Below are positions 42,457 through 45,214 of a stretch of DNA of 45,214 nucleotides, piece by piece; the first letter of the stretch is position 1; each line of letters begins with the position of its first letter. The translations under genes were made by a program, and so were the position numbers. The notes below the pieces were generated by a model. The model made no database searches, was not told the origin of the DNA, and saw nothing but the letters and a program-made list of their open reading frames with translations. Source of the DNA: Bacteroidales bacterium (GTDB lineage Bacteria; Bacteroidota; Bacteroidia; Bacteroidales; UBA7960); contig JAHYJD010000017.1 of assembly GCA_019429365.1 (NCBI GenBank), positions 1 through 45,214 of the forward strand, in the 5' to 3' direction.

Positions 42457-43332
42457 TTATTTCTTCTTCAGTCCAAGAATTTTTTCTTTCTGTTCAAGGT
42501 CGTCGAAGCATTCGCCCTGGCAGGTAAAGCAACTCTGAATGAGGGTGTCGCTGATACCCATGGTAGAATAGCCCCCATCGTGGAAGAGGTTCTGCATGGT
42601 AACCTTGCGGGTAAGGTCAGAGAACATCACAACGCAGTAGTCGGCGCATTCGTCGGAACTTGCATTGCCAAGGGGCGACATGCAATTTGCATAAGCATAA
42701 AAGCTTTTGAAGCCACCTACGCCGGTGCCGGCTGTAGTGACGGTGGGCGACTGGGAAATGGTGTTGACACGCACCTTGCATTTCTTGCCATAGTGGTAAC
42801 CGAAGCTGCGGGCAATGGACTCCAGCATGGCCTTGGCCTGCGCCATATCGCTGTATGAAGAATAGGTACGCTGGGCAGCAATGTAACTCAGGGCAACCAC
42901 ACTGCCCCATTCATTCATAGCATCCATCTGGTAAGCCACCTGCAGCACCTTGTGCAGCGAAATGGCCGACACATCCAGGGTTTTGTTCATGTAATTGTAG
43001 TCGAGGTTAGCGTAGTGCAGGCCTTTGCGCACATTGGGCGACATGCCCACCGAGTGCAGCACAAAGTCTATTTTCCCGCCAAGGATTTTCATGCTCTCCT
43101 GGAAAAGATTTTCCAGGTCATCTACCTGGGTGATATCGGCCGGAATCACCTCGGCATTCAGCTTTTCGCCCAGTTTGAAGATTTCGCCCATGCGCAGGGC
43201 AATGGGTGCATTGGTCAGCACGATCTTAGCCCCGTTTTCGTGGGCTTTCTCGGCCACTTTCCAGGCTATGGAGTTCTCGTCGAGTGCTCCGAATATGATT
43301 CCTCTCTTTCCTTTCAGCAATTGTATTGACAT
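42457..43332 (-). CDS. fabI: Enoyl-ACP reductase FabI with Cys-rich C-terminal tail
   Basis: 291 residues. NAD-binding start GIIFGALDENSIAWKVAEKA (11-30), active-site set Y150, Y160, K167 at the same 10- and 7-residue spacing as in E. coli FabI (SYIAAQ, SSYSDMAQAK), and the substrate loop NTISQSPTVTTAG. It reduces enoyl-ACP in the final step of fatty-acid elongation, in the cytoplasm. From residue 262 the chain continues beyond the usual end with DTLIQSCFTCQGEC, giving C268-x2-C271-x3-C275, then a Lys-rich tail. Placement between recN and etfB is striking, as it puts a biosynthetic reductase beside a fatty-acid oxidation route. It starts 12 bases after the recN stop. Confidence 0.95.
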   Translation of the reverse strand: MSIQLLKGKRGIIFGALDENSIAWKVAEKAHENGAKIVLTNAPIALRMGEIFKLGEKLNAEVIPADITQVDDLENLFQESMKILGGKIDFVLHSVGMSPNVRKGLHYANLDYNYMNKTLDVSAISLHKVLQVAYQMDAMNEWGSVVALSYIAAQRTYSSYSDMAQAKAMLESIARSFGYHYGKKCKVRVNTISQSPTVTTAGTGVGGFKSFYAYANCMSPLGNASSDECADYCVVMFSDLTRKVTMQNLFHDGGYSTMGISDTLIQSCFTCQGECFDDLEQKEKILGLKKK

Positions 43333-43344
43333 GATAGTTTGATT

Positions 43345-45012
43345 TTAGTTTTTCTGTGTGTTAAAAATGAGTTCGCGGGCCGTGGCAAGCATAACCTCTG
43401 TGGGTTTCTCGCCGCCCAGCATTTTGGCTACTTCCAGTATGCGGTCGCCGTTATGGATGTTTTTAATGGCAGTTCGGGCCTTGCCTTGCTCAATGGTTTT
43501 GTAAACGAGCAAATGGGATCGGCCGCGCGAAGCGATCTGCGGAAGGTGTGTGATGGCAATGACTTGCATGTTTCGGGCAATGGTTTCGAGGATGTTGGCC
43601 ACCCGGGTGGCCGTTTCGCCCGAGATGCCCGAATCAATCTCGTCAAAAATTATGGTGGGCAGCAGGTTGCGCTGCGATATCATCGATTTGATGCTGAGCA
43701 TGAGCCTCGACAGCTCTCCACCCGATGCCACCCTGGCAATTTCGCTGGGTGTGCCGCCGGGATTGGCGCTGAACAGGAAGTTCAGGAGGTCGCTGCCGTT
43801 GGCATTCATTCCTTCGAGCGGCTGGCTGGCTATCTTAAAGGTTGCCCCGGGCATGCCCAACTGCCTGAGCAAACCGGTAACTTCTTTTTCCATTTCGGGA
43901 ATGACCTGCCGGCGGCGTTTAGAAATCTTTTCGGCCTGGATAAAAAGATCCTGCCTCTTTGAGTCAAGTTCCTTGCGCAATTGGTTGATCTCCTCCTCGA
44001 GCGAGTCGATGGCAAGGATCTTTTGCTGGTAATCGTCGCGTGTGCTTTCGAGCTCCTCCATGCTGGAGGCGTTGTGCTTAAGCAAAAGCTTGTTGAGCAA
44101 ATCGATGCGCTGCTGCAGCTCTGTAGCACGCGCCGGGTCGTGGATCACTTCTTCTGCTTCACGTTCCAGGTCGGCGTTGAGGTCTTTGATTTCGATCATT
44201 ACCGATTCCAGGCGCACCATCAGTTGGCGGAATTTCTCGTTGTAGCCCGCCAGCGGGCGCAGCAACTGCAGGCCTTCATTGAGGCCCTTCAGCACGTTGA
44301 TGTCGGCATTGGAAAGGATAAAAGAAGCCTTTTCAAGGTTGAGTTTGATTTCTTCGGCATGGCGCAGAATCTCCAGTTCGCCTTCTATTTGCCGGTACTC
44401 TGCAGGGTTTATGCGTGCCTTGTCGAGCTCCTCGAATTGAAAGCGGAAATAGTCGAGCTCTGTGCGGGAGCGTTTTTCCTGTTCCTCAAGGCTTTCAATG
44501 TTTTTGCCAAGTTTTTGCCATTCGCGGAAAGCAAGCCTGAAGACACTCATATCTTCCAGGATGCCGGCAAAACTGTCGACCACATCGAACTGAAAGGACG
44601 ACTCGCCAATAAGCAGGGTTTGGTGCTGGGAGTGTATGTCGATAAGCCTTTCGGCCACCTCTTTCATAACGGCAAGGTTTACCGGGGTGTCGTTGATAAA
44701 AGCCCTCGACTTTCCCTGGGGGTTGATCTCCCTGCGGAAAATGGTGAGCTGGTCGTAATCTAGCTGATATTTTTCGAATAAGTCGCGCAGGTCTAAATTT
44801 TCCAAATCGAAGGTGCCTTCCACAATGCATTTGCGGTCTTTGTGCATGAGCACCTGGGTATCGGCCCGCTGTCCCAGGATCAGGGCCATGGCCCCCAGAA
44901 GTATAGATTTTCCTGCGCCGGTTTCACCCGTGATGACGGTAAGCCCCTGGGTGAGCGAAATGTCGAGTTTCTCGATCAGGGCATAGTTTTCAACCAGCAG
45001 GTGTTTCAGCAT
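43345..45012 (-). CDS. recN: DNA repair protein RecN
   Basis: 555 residues, the family length. SMC-like: N-terminal ATPase half with Walker A ITGETGAGKSILLGAM (near residue 30), then REINPQGKSRAFINDTPVN and LIDIHSQHQTLL. A long coiled-coil region covers about 160-380, followed by the C-terminal half with signature ARVASGGELSRLMLSIK, Walker B PTIIFDEIDSGISGETA and the His loop VIAITHLPQIASRG. It acts in double-strand break repair by holding DNA ends. It is preceded by a -7-type promoter that lies in an inverted repeat. The next gene (fabI) is 12 bases downstream, so both may share the message. Confidence 0.96.
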   Translation of the reverse strand: MLKHLLVENYALIEKLDISLTQGLTVITGETGAGKSILLGAMALILGQRADTQVLMHKDRKCIVEGTFDLENLDLRDLFEKYQLDYDQLTIFRREINPQGKSRAFINDTPVNLAVMKEVAERLIDIHSQHQTLLIGESSFQFDVVDSFAGILEDMSVFRLAFREWQKLGKNIESLEEQEKRSRTELDYFRFQFEELDKARINPAEYRQIEGELEILRHAEEIKLNLEKASFILSNADINVLKGLNEGLQLLRPLAGYNEKFRQLMVRLESVMIEIKDLNADLEREAEEVIHDPARATELQQRIDLLNKLLLKHNASSMEELESTRDDYQQKILAIDSLEEEINQLRKELDSKRQDLFIQAEKISKRRRQVIPEMEKEVTGLLRQLGMPGATFKIASQPLEGMNANGSDLLNFLFSANPGGTPSEIARVASGGELSRLMLSIKSMISQRNLLPTIIFDEIDSGISGETATRVANILETIARNMQVIAITHLPQIASRGRSHLLVYKTIEQGKARTAIKNIHNGDRILEVAKMLGGEKPTEVMLATARELIFNTQKN

Positions 45013-45034
45013 ATAGGCAACAAAATTGACGGGC

Positions 45035-45069
45035 CAAAGTTAACAAACTTTGACAAAAGAAAAAGCAAA
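45035..45069 (-). promoter_or_regulatory. Promoter for recN with an overlapping inverted repeat
   Basis: On the minus strand TAACTTTG (45035-45042) matches TAnnTTTG; TTTG (45066-45069) lies 23 bases upstream. The -7 box is one arm of a perfect 7-bp inverted repeat CAAAGTT-AACA-AACTTTG (45035-45052). Confidence 0.55.
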
Positions 45070-45083
45070 TTTTAATCGGCCGT

Positions 45084-45214
45084 TTAACGGGTCCTGGCTT
45101 CTGCGCCCTGGGTCATGCGCCGGTACTTGGAGCTGTTGGCAGGGTCAATCTCGGTAAGGATTTGAATGGCTTTGTTGCGGTCCATGGGGTTGGCCTCGGT
45201 AAAAAGGTTTACCA
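45084..45214 (-). CDS. DUF4835-family protein, C-terminal end (5' part outside window)
   Basis: The last 42 codons of a gene read on the minus strand, ending in TAA at 45084-45086. The translated tail includes NPMDRNKAIQILTEIDPANS, then SKYRRMTQGAEART. This resembles the C-terminus of DUF4835 proteins, exported Bacteroidota proteins normally encoded next to recN. Only the end is visible, so length, signal peptide and start cannot be checked. It lies 71 bases upstream of recN on the same strand. Confidence 0.7.
   Translation of the reverse strand, partial: VNLFTEANPMDRNKAIQILTEIDPANSSKYRRMTQGAEARTR

Noticed and set aside
1-45214. tRNA, rRNA, CRISPR array, insertion sequence or prophage
   Set aside because: No cloverleaf-like sequence in any gap, no regularly spaced repeats, no transposase or integrase, and gaps are all shorter than about 240 bases.

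Overview
The window looks like chromosomal DNA from a member of the Bacteroidota, probably the Bacteroidales/Marinilabiliales side. The evidence is the gene content: a complete BatA-E aerotolerance-type operon with MoxR and DUF58, a split transketolase, a DUF4835 tail next to recN, a VPxGYF-type protein beside an ECF sigma factor, and DUF2807. In addition, at least twelve intergenic regions carry the Bacteroidetes-type -7 box TAnnTTTG, usually without an obvious Shine-Dalgarno. No mobile element, prophage, CRISPR, tRNA or rRNA was seen. Coding density is high and no intergenic gap exceeds about 240 bases.

Layout from left to right. Positions 1-4100 (minus strand): a class A penicillin-binding protein running off the left edge, an EamA/DMT permease, and an orphan RQC+HRDC protein that resembles the tail of RecQ without the helicase. 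Positions 4170-5400 (plus): a His-rich lipoprotein and a PepSY-type membrane protein. Positions 5404-7884 (minus): an aspartase fused to an N-terminal cyclic-nucleotide-binding-like domain, followed by an unrecognised protein. Positions 8084-10197: ettA and a convergent small membrane protein. Positions 10376-15357 (plus): an operon-like run of transketolase N-half, secreted vWA protein, transketolase C-half, ECF sigma factor, putative membrane anti-sigma partner and Spy-like envelope protein, closed by a strong terminator.

Positions 15356-23647 (minus) hold an eight-gene MoxR-DUF58-DUF4381-like-BatA-BatB-BatC-BatD-BatE operon, preceded by glutaminase glsA. Positions 24857-27762 (plus) hold an ABC transporter, its GntR/YtrA-type regulator and a DUF2807 protein, with a promoter whose start region overlaps an inverted repeat likely to be the regulator's operator. 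Then come a KAS III-family synthase and an FkbM methyltransferase (plus), a bidirectional terminator, a TPR protein and gyrA (minus), and clpC (plus).

The right end, 36643-45214 (minus), reads in transcription order: DUF4835 tail, recN, fabI, etfB, etfA, a membrane Fe-S protein, a CCG-domain protein and a long acyl-CoA dehydrogenase. The last five form a coherent route for electrons from acyl-CoA oxidation through ETF to a membrane quinone oxidoreductase, here split over two genes.

Most genes are housekeeping or well-conserved Bacteroidota genes. The most unusual items are the regulatory-domain/aspartase fusion that lacks the usual phosphate-binding arginine, the vWA gene between the transketolase halves followed directly by a sigma-factor module, the orphan RQC-HRDC protein, the split ETF:quinone oxidoreductase cluster next to fabI, and a cysteine-containing C-terminal tail on FabI.
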